Part shown: positions 46,058 to 59,810 of the stretch, piece by piece
How the letters are laid out: the number at the start of each line of letters is the position of its first letter
Position numbering within the stretch: position 1 is the stretch's first letter
Program-made: the position numbers and the translations under genes
Origin: Eledone cirrhosa
Taxonomy: Eukaryota; Mollusca; Cephalopoda; Octopoda; Eledonidae
Direction of reading: 5' to 3'
Assembly (NCBI GenBank): GCA_964016885.1
Contig: OZ024759.1
Location: forward strand, 27,268,418-27,332,417
Length of the DNA stretch: 64,000 nt
Notes under the pieces: model-generated
Database searches by the model: none
What the model was told of the DNA's origin: nothing
Seen by the model: only the letters and a program-made list of their open reading frames with translations

Positions 46058-48632
46058 TCATACATATACATCGATACATTCTGTGAGTATGTCTTACTTA
46101 GGCAACAGTCAAGTAATTTGCGGGGAGGAACCAATCCGTTATATTGATCCCAGTACATGACTGGTACTATAAGTTATATGCTCCAAAATCATAAAATTAT
46201 GGGTTAATCTAAACACTGAGAACACAAAGGTGGGGTAAAATTATTTAAAAATTGAGGTTTTAATATTTTATTTTTTATTTACAAATTATATGTCTTGGTG
46301 TCATATTTAAGGATATAATGTATTTATTGGTGGAAATAATATAATATGTGATGAAGAGGTGTATAGAACTGTGGATATAGAATTGTTTTAATCATTATTT
46401 TTAACGGACGAAAAAACTACATAATGACTTCTAGTCGGAGTTACGGGAAATTACGGCAAAGACCCTCCATGAAGGTTCAAATATTACACATTATCTATAT
46501 ATAGGAATCAGGCTAAACAATTTACGGGCACGTCGCTCTAAGTTGGAATATTTTTCACACACACAGACACGGGAGTTAGGTATGGCATATTTCAAATAAG
46601 AGAACATTATTACAGACGGAGTCATTGTAGGTTCAAATCATTGTTAGACCGATCAGAAAGAAAATGGATATTTAATTCATGAAAAAACCTGAAGTGTGAA
46701 AGACAGAGTCGACCCTTTCTAGTAACAACACTAAGAAAGCCATGAACGCCACCACGTCCTAAATCTAACTCTGCGATCGTCATATCAAATCGAAATACTT
46801 CACCAACTGTGGAAGATGAAGGATTGAAGAACTATGATATATAGCTAAGAGGCTTGTCTTCAGAACATTTGAAAAATGTTCCACCAGCCACCTGTATAGT
46901 AAATATTCCAAAGTATACCAAATATGTTTCGTAAATGTTTGTTCCTGGTTTAATTTTCCCAATTAGCTTCCTGATTTTTATTCAGGTTCTTTGCATATAT
47001 TCCTTGAATAGGTTTTCGGGTAGCATACCTTCTTAAATCTCAAAATTCTATATCGGCCACCAAAGTTTCCAATGGCCCTCAATTTTCTGTTCAGCTGCTC
47101 ATCGTCCACCCAACAGTTGAAACCGCCCAGTTGAGGAACCCCTATGGGTAAGCTACCTCGAATGATGCTATATATTAATCGAGAGGAGGAGGTGACTATT
47201 ATAATTTTTATAAGTAATAATCTTTTAAAGACAAGAGGAAATTTCATCATTAAAATCATAAATATATGTCTACAGAATACAGATTATCAAAATGAAATTA
47301 AAAGCAAGTAAATCAGGGGCCACGAAACTTTACATATTTAGTTTTATTTCTATCGTGAAAAATGTTGATCTTCAGATATTAGATTATGGCGGCTGTAATT
47401 GTCTTTGTGTTGACGTGTTTGTTTGAAATCCTTTTTTTAATGTTTGTCTCTCTTTAAACATCGTTTATAGTTTGTTAAAATTAATTTTAGATTATTCGTA
47501 CCTCGTCTGTGTGGTTTATTTTGATGTAGCGTCCCTGTTTTGTTTATTTTTGGTTACATTTTAAATGTGAAATACAGGAACATCAGACATTAAAATGAAA
47601 TGTTACGTAAAACATACACCTTGTGTTTATTCCAGGTATTTAGATAGATGTCCAGATGTCCACTGACAACAAAATAATACAATCATCCAGTGAAAGTTGG
47701 TAATAATCCAGGTTCGTTGCAGTCACCATTCACAGTAAACAATGGTTAGAAAGAAACAAAAACAAAAGACGTATTCAGCAGTTAATGAAGTGAAAACAAA
47801 ATAAAAACAACTTTACTGAATAAAATTCATTTCTTAATTTCAATAAGGTTTTTTGTTCTTTCTTTTATAAAAGAAAACAAATTTTAATTAAAATATGTTG
47901 AATATAATATGGGACATTACGACAAAGTACAGCATTATTAGTTCAAATCTTACTTAATAAAAGCAACAAATACGCAGTTATTAGTATAAAACCTAACGGA
48001 AATCGAACCCTAAATCAGGATCTCCACCGTCTCTAGTACTTACCATTAGGCCACAGGGACAGTTAGAAAAATGCATTGAAAATTAATATTTACTTACCTA
48101 TACTAGAAAAAACCGGAAGTGGAGAAAATTGAAAAACTTTTTCTTTTTCTTCCTCTGATTTTTGCCACGAACGATAACTCGTCTCTGACTTAAATCCAAA
48201 TTTTGGATAAAAAAAAATCAGAGGAAGAAAAAGAAGATGTTTTTCAATTTTCTCCACTTCCGGTTTTTTCTAGTAATGAAAAAGTAGGTTTATAAATATT
48301 AATTTTCAGTAAGTTTCCGTAACCGTCCCTTTAGCCTAGTGGTAAGTATAAGAGCCGGTGGAGGTCCAGGTGCGGGGTTCAATCACTGGCAGTGTGTCGT
48401 ATTATATTTTTTATAGTATAAAACAAAAATAAAAAAGTAACTTTATAAATATTAATTTTCACACTGTTTTTATATTTGTCTCCGTGGCCTAATGGTAGGT
48501 ATTAGAGACGGTGGAGAACCTCCTCTGGGTTTAGATTTCAGTCAAAGTCTATAGATAATAATTTTTATTTTTTACTTTACTAGAGAAAAATTTAAATTTT
48601 AAAATATATAGTACAGATTCGGACTGAGATTG
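44066..48632. repeat. Macrosatellite unit 8 (type B with one A marker)
   Basis: 4567 bp. B-type except for 'gacaaagtac' (A form) near 47925, suggesting a short conversion tract. TATA box 44774-44783; LINE relic 45277-45683; foldback 48102-48274; tRNA-like cluster 47996-48690. Shares 'agaagagcaattg' and 'ctccacaagg' only with unit 12. Confidence 0.95.
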
Positions 48633-50587
48633 AACACCACATCAGTGTCTACATAGTCTCTAACACCTACCATTAGGCCAACGAAACACATACAAGAACA
48701 TAAGAAAAAAATTTATATTTATAAACCTACTTTCAATTTCCAAGCAAAATAGATGTGCTGGCGTTCATGGCTTTCTCATTGTTATTTCTACTAGAATCGG
48801 GTCAATGTTTACATTTATTCTTCTGGGGCTTTCATAAAATATATTTTCACTTTCTTTCGGGTTCATTAGATCCTACAACCAGATGATCTACAGGGACCTT
48901 CTTCATGGTCATAGCTGATTATTAAATATATACGGGAGAGTGTGTGTGTGTGTGTGTGTGTATTAGATCTTGCCGTGATGTACTCAGCAATAATGGTTTT
49001 CAATTCCGTCGTCCCTCCATCCTTGGTGTGTATATAAATATATATGTGATTTTAACGTACAACGGCGACAATATATAAATCTGTTTTGTTTGATAATAAT
49101 TAGATAAAGCTAATTCTACAACCCCTGTTAAACATTGAAACGACGACTATAAAATATAGCAACAACCACGACATAACAGTCTCTGGTTAAATATGATTTA
49201 ATGAAATTATTGCTAGAGATTGATCCCTAATATTTTATCTCACTCCTTAACCAGGGAGGAAAGGTCCTCAGACTCGGACAATGTTGATAAGGAGAGCAGA
49301 GTGTATCCTTATTTGTCACGTCTTTCCAGTTGTCACGGTATATAAAAGGCAGTAGTAGTAGTCACTCCTGCGAAAGACGTTGTCAGTTAGCCTTCTGTAA
49401 CGAGAGAAGAAGGTCGTGGCTTTTTTTTTTCCTCCCTATCACATAATTCATACATTTGTCATCCTTTAGATATCAATATACAAGAGAAAGAAGAAAATTG
49501 AGAACTTCGGTCTTTTAAAAGTAACATTTATTACATTAGAGCAAAATCTTGCATTAACAATATTTTGTGAGACTAAACATGGAATGGACAAAGAGATTAT
49601 TAGAAGAAGGGCAATTGTCTCTATCTTAAACGTCAATGCATTCTACAGAAAATCGAAATGAGAATAATTACAGAGATACTTTACAAAATGTTTCGCGATA
49701 TGGTTCAAGTTATTTTGTAGTAATATGCAGCTATATTTATACATGTCTCTTATACCCCCTCCACGAGGAATTGTGAATATGTATGAATATGATTTTAAAG
49801 ATGGCTAAACATGTTGAAGAAAAAAAAAAGGAATTCAGATGATAGGAATAATAAAACATTCCTTTGCCTAGCTAAATGTCGAGAGGTCTAAAACACTAGT
49901 TGAATGATATGTGTGATACGACCTAGAATATTGTTTTGGGGCATGGTCAGACGACTTCAGAAAATACGGAGAAGCTATTGAAGGAATCGAGAAAAGAACA
50001 AAACACGAAACACCAGAATTATTAAGAAATCGTCTTCTGAAGAAAGATGTTAAACTTTAGGGATTGCAAATTTAGAGGAGATAAATCTAACAGGGTGGGG
50101 GGACATGATAGAAATGTATATTTAAAGGACTAATATTTAAATAGTAGTACACTATTCAAATGTAAAGCTCTGAATAACTATATCTTTCGGGGAGATATAT
50201 CAAACAAGTGACATGATAGAAATATTTAAAATAATGAAAAGACTACAATATACAGTATTGCAGAAGTAAATGAAAATATAAGAAGACATCACCATTGAAC
50301 TGCAGATGAAAGTCAGTACTCTTTACATTTATCCCAGGTATATAGAAAGCTATCCTGATGTCCACTGATTGAAATATAAAACAATAAAGAAACACCACAA
50401 TCCAGTAAACCTTAGTAATAATCCAATTAAGCCGCCATTTACAATAGAAAGTAGTAAGAAAAACAAAGTCACACTCAGAAGTTAATGCAGTGAAAACAAT
50501 AAAAATATTATTAATAAATAATAATAATTTCATTTCATATTATCATTAAATTGTTTGTCTATTTTTATTTTAAACATAAAATATACT

Positions 50588-50639
<52 letters not shown>

Positions 50640-53215
50640 CATTCATACATATACATCGATACATTCTGCGAGTATGTCTTACTTAGGCAACAGTCAAGTA
50701 ATTTGCGGGGAGGAACCAATCCGTTATATTGATCCCAGTACATGACTGGTACTATAAGTTATATGCTCCAAAATCATAAAATTATGGGTTAATCTAAACA
50801 CTGAGAACACAAAGGTGGGGTAAAATTATTTAAAAATTGAGGTTTTAATATTTTATCTTTTATTTACAAATTATGTCTTGGTGTCATATTTAAGGATATA
50901 ATGTAGTTATTGGTGGAAATAATATAATATGTGATGAAGAGGTGTATAGAACTGTGGATATAGAATTGTTTTAATCATTATTTTTAACGGACGAAAAAAC
51001 TACATAATGACTTCTAGTCGGAGTTACGGGAAATTACGGCAAAGACCCTCCATGAAGGTTCAAATATTACACATTATCTATATATAGGAATCAGGCTAAA
51101 CAATTTACGGGCACGTCGCTCTAAGTTGGAATATTTTTTCACACACACAGACACGGGAGTTAGGTATGGCATATTTCAAATAAGAGAACATTATTACAGA
51201 CGGAGTCATTGTAGGTTCAAATCATTGTTAGACCGATCAGAAAGAAAATGGATATTTAATTCATGAAAAAACCTGAAGTGTGAAAGACAGAGTCGACCCT
51301 TTCTAGTAACAACACTAAGAAAGCCATGAACGCCACCACGTCCTAAATCTAACTCTGCGATCGTCATATCAAATCGAAATACTTCACCAACTGTGGAAGA
51401 TGAAGGATTGAAGAACTATGATATATAGCTAAGAGGCTTGTCTCCAGAACATTTGAAAAATGTTCCACCAGCCACCTGTATAGTAAATATTCCAAAGTAT
51501 ACCAAATATGTTTCGTAAATGTTTGTTCCTGGTTTAATTTTCCCAATTAGCTTCCTGATTTTTATTCAGGTTCTTTGCATATATTCCTTGAATAGGTTTT
51601 CGGGTAGCATACCTTCTTAAATCTCAAAATTCTATATCGGCCACCAAAGTTTCCAATGGCCCTCAATTTTCTGTTCAGCTGCTCATCGTCCACCCAACAG
51701 TTGAAACCGCCCAGTTGAGGAACCCCTATGGGTAAGCTACCTCGAATGATGCTATATATTAATCGAGAGGAGGAGGTGACTATTATAATTTTTATAAGTA
51801 ATAATCTTTTAAAGACAAGAGGAAATTTCATCATTAAAATCATAAATATATGTCTACAGAATACAGATTATCAAAATGAAATTAAAAGCAAGTAAATCAG
51901 GGGCCACGAAACTTTACATATTTAGTTTTATTTCTATCGTGAAAAATGTTGATCTTCAGATATTAGATTATGGCGGCTGTAATTGTCTTTGTGTTGACGT
52001 GTTTGTTTGAAATCCTTTTTTTAATGTTTGTCTCTCTTTAAACATCGTTTATAGTTTGTTAAAATTAATTTTAGATTATTCGTACCTCGTCTGTGTGGTT
52101 TATTTTGATGTAGCGTCCCTGTCTTGTTTATTTTTGGTTACATTTTAAATGTGAAATACAGGAACATCAGACATTAAAATGAAATGTTACGTAAAACATA
52201 CACCTTGTGTTTATTCCAGGTATTTAGATAGATGTCCAGATGTCCACTGACAACAAAATAATACAATCATCCAGTGAAAGTTGGTAATAATCCAGGTTCG
52301 TTGCAGTCACCATTCACAGTAAACAATGGTTAGAAAGAAACAAAAACAAAAGACGTATTCAGCAGTTAATGAAGTGAAAACAAAATAAAAACAACTTTAC
52401 TGAATAAAATTCATTTCTTAATTTCAATAAGGTTTTTTGTTCTTTCTTTTATAAAAGAAAACAAATTTTAATTAAAATATGTTGAATATAATATGGGACA
52501 TTACGACAAAGTACAGCATTATTAGTTCAAATCTTACTTAATAAAAGCAACAAATACGCAGTTATTAGTATAAAACCTAACGGAAATCGAACCCTAAAAC
52601 AGGATCTCCACCGTCTCTAGTACTTACCATTAGGCCACAGGGACAGTTAGAAAAATGCATTGAAAATTAATATTTACTTACCTATACTAGAAAAAACCGG
52701 AAGTGGAGAAAATTGAAAAACTTTTTCTTTTTCTTCCTCTGATTTTTGCCACGAACGATAACTCGTCTCTGACTTAAATCCAAATTTTGGATATAAAAAA
52801 ATCAGAGGAAGAAAAAGAAGATGTTTTTCAATTTTCTCCACTTCCGGTTTTTCCTAGTAATGAAAAAGTAGGTTTATAAATATCAATTTTCAGTAAGTTT
52901 CCGTAACCGTCCCTTTAGCCTAGTGGTAAGTATAAGAGCCGGTGGAGGTCCAGGTGCGGGGTTCAATCACTGGCAGTGTGTCGTATTATATTTTTTATAG
53001 TATAAAACAAAAATAAAAAAGTAACTTTATAAATATTAATTTTCACACTGTTTTTATATCTGTCTCCGTGGCCTAATGGTAGGTATTAGAGACGGTGGAG
53101 AACCTGCTCTGGGTTTAGATTTCAGTCAAAGTCTATAGATAATAATTTCATTTTTTACTTTACTAGAGAAAAATTTAAATTTTAAAATATATAGTACAGA
53201 TTCGGACTGAGATTG
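48633..53215. repeat. Macrosatellite unit 9 (mostly type A)
   Basis: 4583 bp. TATA box 49339-49348; LINE relic 49842-50248; foldback 52686-52858; tRNA-like cluster 52580-53273. Shares a set of otherwise unique changes with unit 11: 'acacgaaacacc', 'gaaatgtatat', 'attctgcgag', loss of 'at' in 'aaattatgtcttgg', and an AA interruption in the TA tract. Confidence 0.95.
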
Positions 53216-55170
53216 AACACCACATCAGTGTCTACATAGTCTCTAACACCTACCATTAGGCCAACGAAACACATACAAGAACATAAGAAAAAAATTTATA
53301 TTTATAAACCTACTTTCAATTTCCAAGCAAAATAGATGTGCTGGCGTTCATGGCTTTCTCATTGTTATTTCTACTAGAATCGGGTCAATGTTTACATTTA
53401 TTCTTCTGGGGCTTTCATAAAATATATTTTCACTTTCTTTCGGGTTCATTAGATCCTACAACCAGATGATCTACAGGGACCTTCTTCATGGTCATAGCTG
53501 ATTATTAAATATATACGGGAGAGTGTGTGTGTGTGTGTGTGTGTGTATTAGATATTGCCGTGATGTACTCAGCAATAATGGTTTTCAATTCCGTCGTCCC
53601 TCCATCCTTGGTGTGTATATAAATATATATGTGATTTTAACGTACAACGGCGACAATATATAAATCTGTTTTGTTTGATAATAATTAGATAAAGCTAATT
53701 CTACAACCCCTGTTAAACATTGAAACGACGACTATAAAATATAGCAACAACCACGACATAACAGTCTCTGGTTAAATATGATTTAATGAAATTATTGCTA
53801 GAGATTGATCCCTAATATTTTATCTCACTCCTTAACCAGGGAGGAAAGGTCCTCAGACTCGGACAATGTTGATAAGGAGAGCAGAGTGTATCCTTATTTG
53901 TCACGTCTTTCCAGTTGTCACGGTATATAAAAGGCAGTAGTAGTAGTCACACCTGCGAAAGACGTTGTCAGTTAGCCTTCTGTAACGAGAGAAGAAGGTC
54001 GTGGCTTTTTTTTTTCCTCCCTATCACATAATTCATACATTTGTCATCCTTTAGATATCAATATACAAGAGAAAGAAGAAAATTGAGAACTTCGGTCTTT
54101 TAAAAGTAACATTTATTACATTAGAGCAAAATCTTGCATTAACAATATTTTGTGAGACTAAACATGGAATGGACAAAGAGATTATTAGAAGAAGGGCAAT
54201 TGTCTCTATCTTAAACGTCAATGCATTCTACAGAAAATCGAAATGAGAATAATTACAGAGATACTTTACAAAATGTTTCGCGATATGGTTCAAGTTATTT
54301 TGTAGTAATATGCAGCTATATTTATACATGTCTCTTATACCCCCTCCACGAGGAATTGTGAATATGTATGAATATGATTTTAAAGATGGCTAAACATGTT
54401 GAAGAAAAAAAAAAGGAATTCAGATGATAGGAATAATAAAACATTCCTTTGCCTAGCTAAATGTCGAGAGGTCTAAAACACTAGTTGAATGATATGTGTG
54501 ATACGACCTAGAATATTGTTTTGGGGCATGGTCAGACGACTTCAGAAAATACGGAGAAGCTATTGAAGGAATCGAGAAAAGAACAAAACAGAAAACACCA
54601 GAATTATTAAGAAATCGTCTTCTGAAGAAAGATGTTAAACTTTAGGGATTGCAAATTTAGAGGAGATAAATCTAACAGGGTGGGGGGACATGATAGAAAT
54701 ATATATTTAAAGGACTAATATTTAAATAGTAGTACACTATTCAAATGTAAAGCTCTGAATAACTATATCTTTCGGGGAGATATATCAAACAAGTGACATG
54801 ATAGAAATATTTAAAATAATGAAAAGACTACAATATACAGTATTGCAGAAGTAAATGAAAATATAAGAAGACATCACCATTGAACTGCAGATGAAAGTCA
54901 GTACTCTTTACATTTATCCCAGGTATATAGAAAGCTATCCTGATGTCCACTGATTGAAATATAAAACAATAAAGAAACACCACAATCCAGTAAACCTTAG
55001 TAATAATCCAATTAAGCCGCCATTTACAATAGAAAGTAGTAAGAAAAACAAAGTCACACTCAGAAGTTAATGCAGTGAAAACAATAAAAATATTATTAAT
55101 AAATAATAATAATTTCATTTCATATTATCATTAAATTGTTTGTCTATTTTTATTGTAAACCTAAAATATA

Positions 55171-55227
<57 letters not shown>

Positions 55228-57796
55228 TCATACATATACATCGATACATTCTGTGAGTATGTCTTACTTAGGCAACAGTCAAGTAATTTGCGGGGAGGAA
55301 CCAATCCGTTATATTGATCCCAGTACATGACTGGTACTATAAGTTATATGCTCCAAAATCATAAAATTATGGGTTAATCTAAACACTGAGAACACAAAGG
55401 TGTGGTAAAATTATTTAAAAATTGAGGTTTTAATATTTTATTTTTTATTTACAAATTATATGTCTTGGTGTCATATTTAAGGATATAATGTAGTTATTGG
55501 TGGAAATAATATAATATGTGATGAAGAGGTGTATAGAACTGTGGATATAGAATTGTTTTAATCATTATTTTTAACGGACGAAAAAATTACATAATGACTT
55601 CTAGTCGGAGTTACGGGAAATTACGGCAAAGACCCTCCATGAAGGTTCAAATATTACACATTATCTATATATAGGAATCAGGCTAAACAATTTACGGGCA
55701 CGTCGCTCTAAGTTGGAATATTTTTCACACACACAGACACGGGAGTTAGGTATGGCATATTTCAAATAAGAGAACATTATTACAGACGGAGTCATTGTAG
55801 GTTCAAATCATTGTTAGACCGATCAGAAAGAAAATGGATATTTAATTCATGAAAAAACCTGAAGTGTGAAAGACAGAGTCGACCCTTTCTAGTAACAACA
55901 CTAAGAAAGCCATGAACGCCACCACGTCCTAAATCTAACTCTGCGATCGTCATATCAAATCGAAATACTTCACCAACTGTGGAAGATGAAGGATTGAAGA
56001 ACTATGATATATAGCTAAGAGGCTTGTCTTCAGAACATTTGAAAAATGTTCCACCAGCCACCTGTATAGTAAATATTCCAAAGTATACCAAATATGTTTC
56101 GTAAATGTTTGTTCCTGGTTTAATTTTCCCAATTAGCTTCCTGATTTTTATTCAGGTTCTTTGCATATATTCCTTGAATAGGTTTTCGGGTAGCATACCT
56201 TCTTAAATCTCAAAATTCTATATCGGCCACCAAAGTTTCCAATGGCCCTCAATTTTCTGTTCAGCTGCTCATCGTCCACCCAACAGTTGAAACCGCCCAG
56301 TTGAGGAACCCCTATGGGTAAGCTACCTCGAATGATGCTATATATTAATCGAGAGGAGGAGGTGACTATTATAATTTTTATAAGTAATAATCTTTTAAAG
56401 ACAAGAGGAAATTTCATCATTAAAATCATAAATATATGTCTACAGAATACAGATTATCAAAATGAAATTAAAAGCAAGTAAATCAGGGGCCACGAAACTT
56501 TACATATTTAGTTTTATTTCTATCGTGAAAAATGTTGATCTTCAGATATTAGATTATGGCGGCTGTAATTGTCTTTGTGTTGACGTGTTTGTTTGAAATC
56601 CTTTTTTTAATGTTTGTCTCTCTTTAAACATCGTTTATAGTTTGTTAAAATTAATTTTAGATTATTCGTACCTCGTCTGTGTGGTTTATTTTGATGTAGC
56701 GTCCCTGTCTTGTTTATTTTTGGTTACATTTTAAATGTGAAATACAGGAACATCAGACATTAAAATGAAATGTTACGTAAAACATACACCTTGTGTTTAT
56801 TCCAGGTATTTAGATAGATGTCCAGATGTCCACTGACAACAAAATAATACAATCATCCAGTGAAAGTTGGTAATAATCCAGGTTCGTTGCAGTCACCATT
56901 CACAGTAAACAATGGTTAGAAAGAAACAAAAACAAAAGACGTATTCAGCAGTTAATGAAGTGAAAACAAAATAAAAACAACTTTACTGAATAAAATTCAT
57001 TTCTTAATTTCAATAAGGTTTTTTGTTCTTTCTTTTATAAAAGAAAACAAATTTTAATTAAAATATGTTGAATATAATATGGGACATTACGACGATGTAC
57101 AGCATTATTAGTTCAAATCTTACTTAATAAAAGCAACAAATACGCAGTTATTAGTATAAAACCTAACGGAAATCGAACCCTAAATCAGGATCTCCACCGT
57201 CTCTAGTACTTACCATTAGGCCACAGGGACAGTTAGAAAAATGCATTGAAAATTAATATTTACTTACCTATACTAGAAAAAACCGGAAGTGGAGAAAATT
57301 GAAAAACTTTTTCTTTTTCTTCCTCTGATTTTTGCCACGAACGATAACTCGTCTCTGACTTAAATCCAAATTTTGGATAAAAAAAAATCAGAGGAAGAAA
57401 AAGAAGATGTTTTTCAATTTTCTCCACTTCCGGTTTTTTCTAGTAATGAAAAAGTAGGTTTATAAATATCAATTTTCAGTAAGTTTCCGTAACCGTCCCT
57501 TTAGTGGTAAGTATAAGAGCCGGTGGAGGTCCAGGTGCGGGGTTCAATCACTGGCAGTGTGTCGTATTATATTTTTTATAGTATAAAACAAAAATAAAAA
57601 AGTAACTTTATAAATATTAATTTTCACACTGTTTTTATATCTGTCTCCGTGGCCTAATGGTAGGTATTAGAGACGGTGGAGAACCTGCTCTGGGTTTAGA
57701 TTTCAGTCAAAGTCTATAGATAATAATTTCATTTTTTACTTTACTAGAGAAAAATTTAAATTTTAAAATATATAGTACAGATTCGGACTGAGATTG
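53216..57796. repeat. Macrosatellite unit 10 (type B)
   Basis: 4581 bp. TATA box 53924-53933, with private 'gtcacacctg' downstream; LINE relic 54427-54833; foldback 57272-57444; tRNA-like cluster 57166-57854. A 5-base deletion near 57503 removes part of the A box of the third tRNA-like element. Confidence 0.95.
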
Positions 57797-59762
57797 AACA
57801 CCACATCAGTGTCTCCATAGTCTCTAACACCTACCATTAGGCCAACGAAACACATACAAGAACATAAGAAAAAAATTTATATTTATAAACCTACTTTCAA
57901 TTTCCAAGCAAAATAGATGTGCTGGCGTTCATGGCTTTCTCATTGTTATTTCTACTAGAATCGGGTCAATGTTTACATTTATTCTTCTGGGGCTTTCATA
58001 AAATATATTTTCACTTTCTTTCGGGTTCATTAGATCCTACAACCAGATGATCTACAGGGACCTTCTTCATGGTCATAGCTGATTATTAAATATATACGGG
58101 AGAGTGTGTGTGTGTGTGTGTGTGTGTATTAGATATTGCCGTGATGTACTCAGCAATAATGGTTTTCAATTCCGTCGTCCCTCCATCCTTGGTGTGTATA
58201 TAAATATATATGTGATTTTAACGTACAACGGCGACAATATATAAATCTGTTTTGTTTGATAATAATTAGATAAAGCTAATTCTACAACCCCTGTTAAACA
58301 TTGAAACGACGACTATAAAGTATAGCAACAACCACGACATAACAGTCTCTGGTTAAATATGATTTAATGAAATTATTGCTAGAGATTGGTCCCTAATATT
58401 TTATCTCACTCCTTAACCAGGGAGGAAAGGTCCTCAGACTCGGACAATGTTGATAAGGAGAGCAGAGTGTATCCTTATTTGTCACGTCTTTCCAGTTGTC
58501 ACGGTATATAAAAGGCAGTAGTAGTAGTCACTCATGCGAAAGACGTTGTCAGTTAGCCTTCTGTAACGAGAGAAGAAGGTCGTGGCTTTTTTTTTTCCTC
58601 CCTATCACATAATTCATACATTTGTCATCCTTTAGATATCAATATACAAGAGAAAGAAGAAAATTGAGAACTTCGGTCTTTTAAAAGTAACATTTATTAC
58701 ATTAGAGCAAAATCTTGCATTAACAATATTTTGTGAGACTAAACATGGAATGGACAAAGAGATTATTAGAAGAAGGGCAATTGTCTCTATCTTAAACGTC
58801 AATACATTCTACAGAAAATTGAAATGAGAATAATTACAGAGATACTTTACAAAATGTTTCGCGATATGGTTCAAGTTATTTTGTAGTAATATGCAGCTAT
58901 ATTTATACATGTCTCTTATACCCCCTCCACGAGGAATTGTGAATATGTATGAATATGATTTTAAAGATGGCTAAACATGTTGAAGAAAAAAAAAAGGAAT
59001 TCAGATGATAGGAATAATAAAACATTCCTTTGCCTAGCTAAATGTCGAGAGGTCTAAAACACTAGTTGAATGATATGTGTGATACGACCTAGAATATTGT
59101 TTTGGGGCATGGTCAGACGACTTCAGAAAATACGGAGAAGCTATTGAAGGAATCGAGAAAAGAACAAAACACGAAACACCAGAATTATTAAGAAATCGTC
59201 TTCTGAAGAAAGATGTTAAACTTTAGGGATTGCAAATTTAGAGGAGATAAATCTAACAGGGTGGGGGGACATGATAGAAATGTATATTTAAAGGACTAAT
59301 ATTTAAATAGTAGTACACTATTCAAATGTAAAGCTCTGAATAACTATATCTTTCGGGGAGATATATCAAACAAGTGACATGATAGAAATATTTAAAATAA
59401 TGAAAAGACTACAATATACAGTATTGCAGAAGTAAATGAAAATATAAGAAGACATCACCATTGAACTGCAGATGAAAGTCAGTACTCTTTACATTTATCC
59501 CAGGTATATAGAAAGCTATCCTGATGTCCACTGATTGAAATATAAAACAATAAAGAAACACCACAATCCAGTAAACCTTAGTAATAATCCAATTAAGCCG
59601 CCATTTACAATAGAAAGTAGTAAGAAAAACAAAGTCACACTCAGAAGTTAATGCAGTGAAAACAATAAAAATATTATTAATAAATAATAATAATTTCATT
59701 TCATATTATCATTAAATTGTTTGTCTATTTTTATTTTAAACATAAAATATACTAATATATAT

Positions 59763-59810
<48 letters not shown>

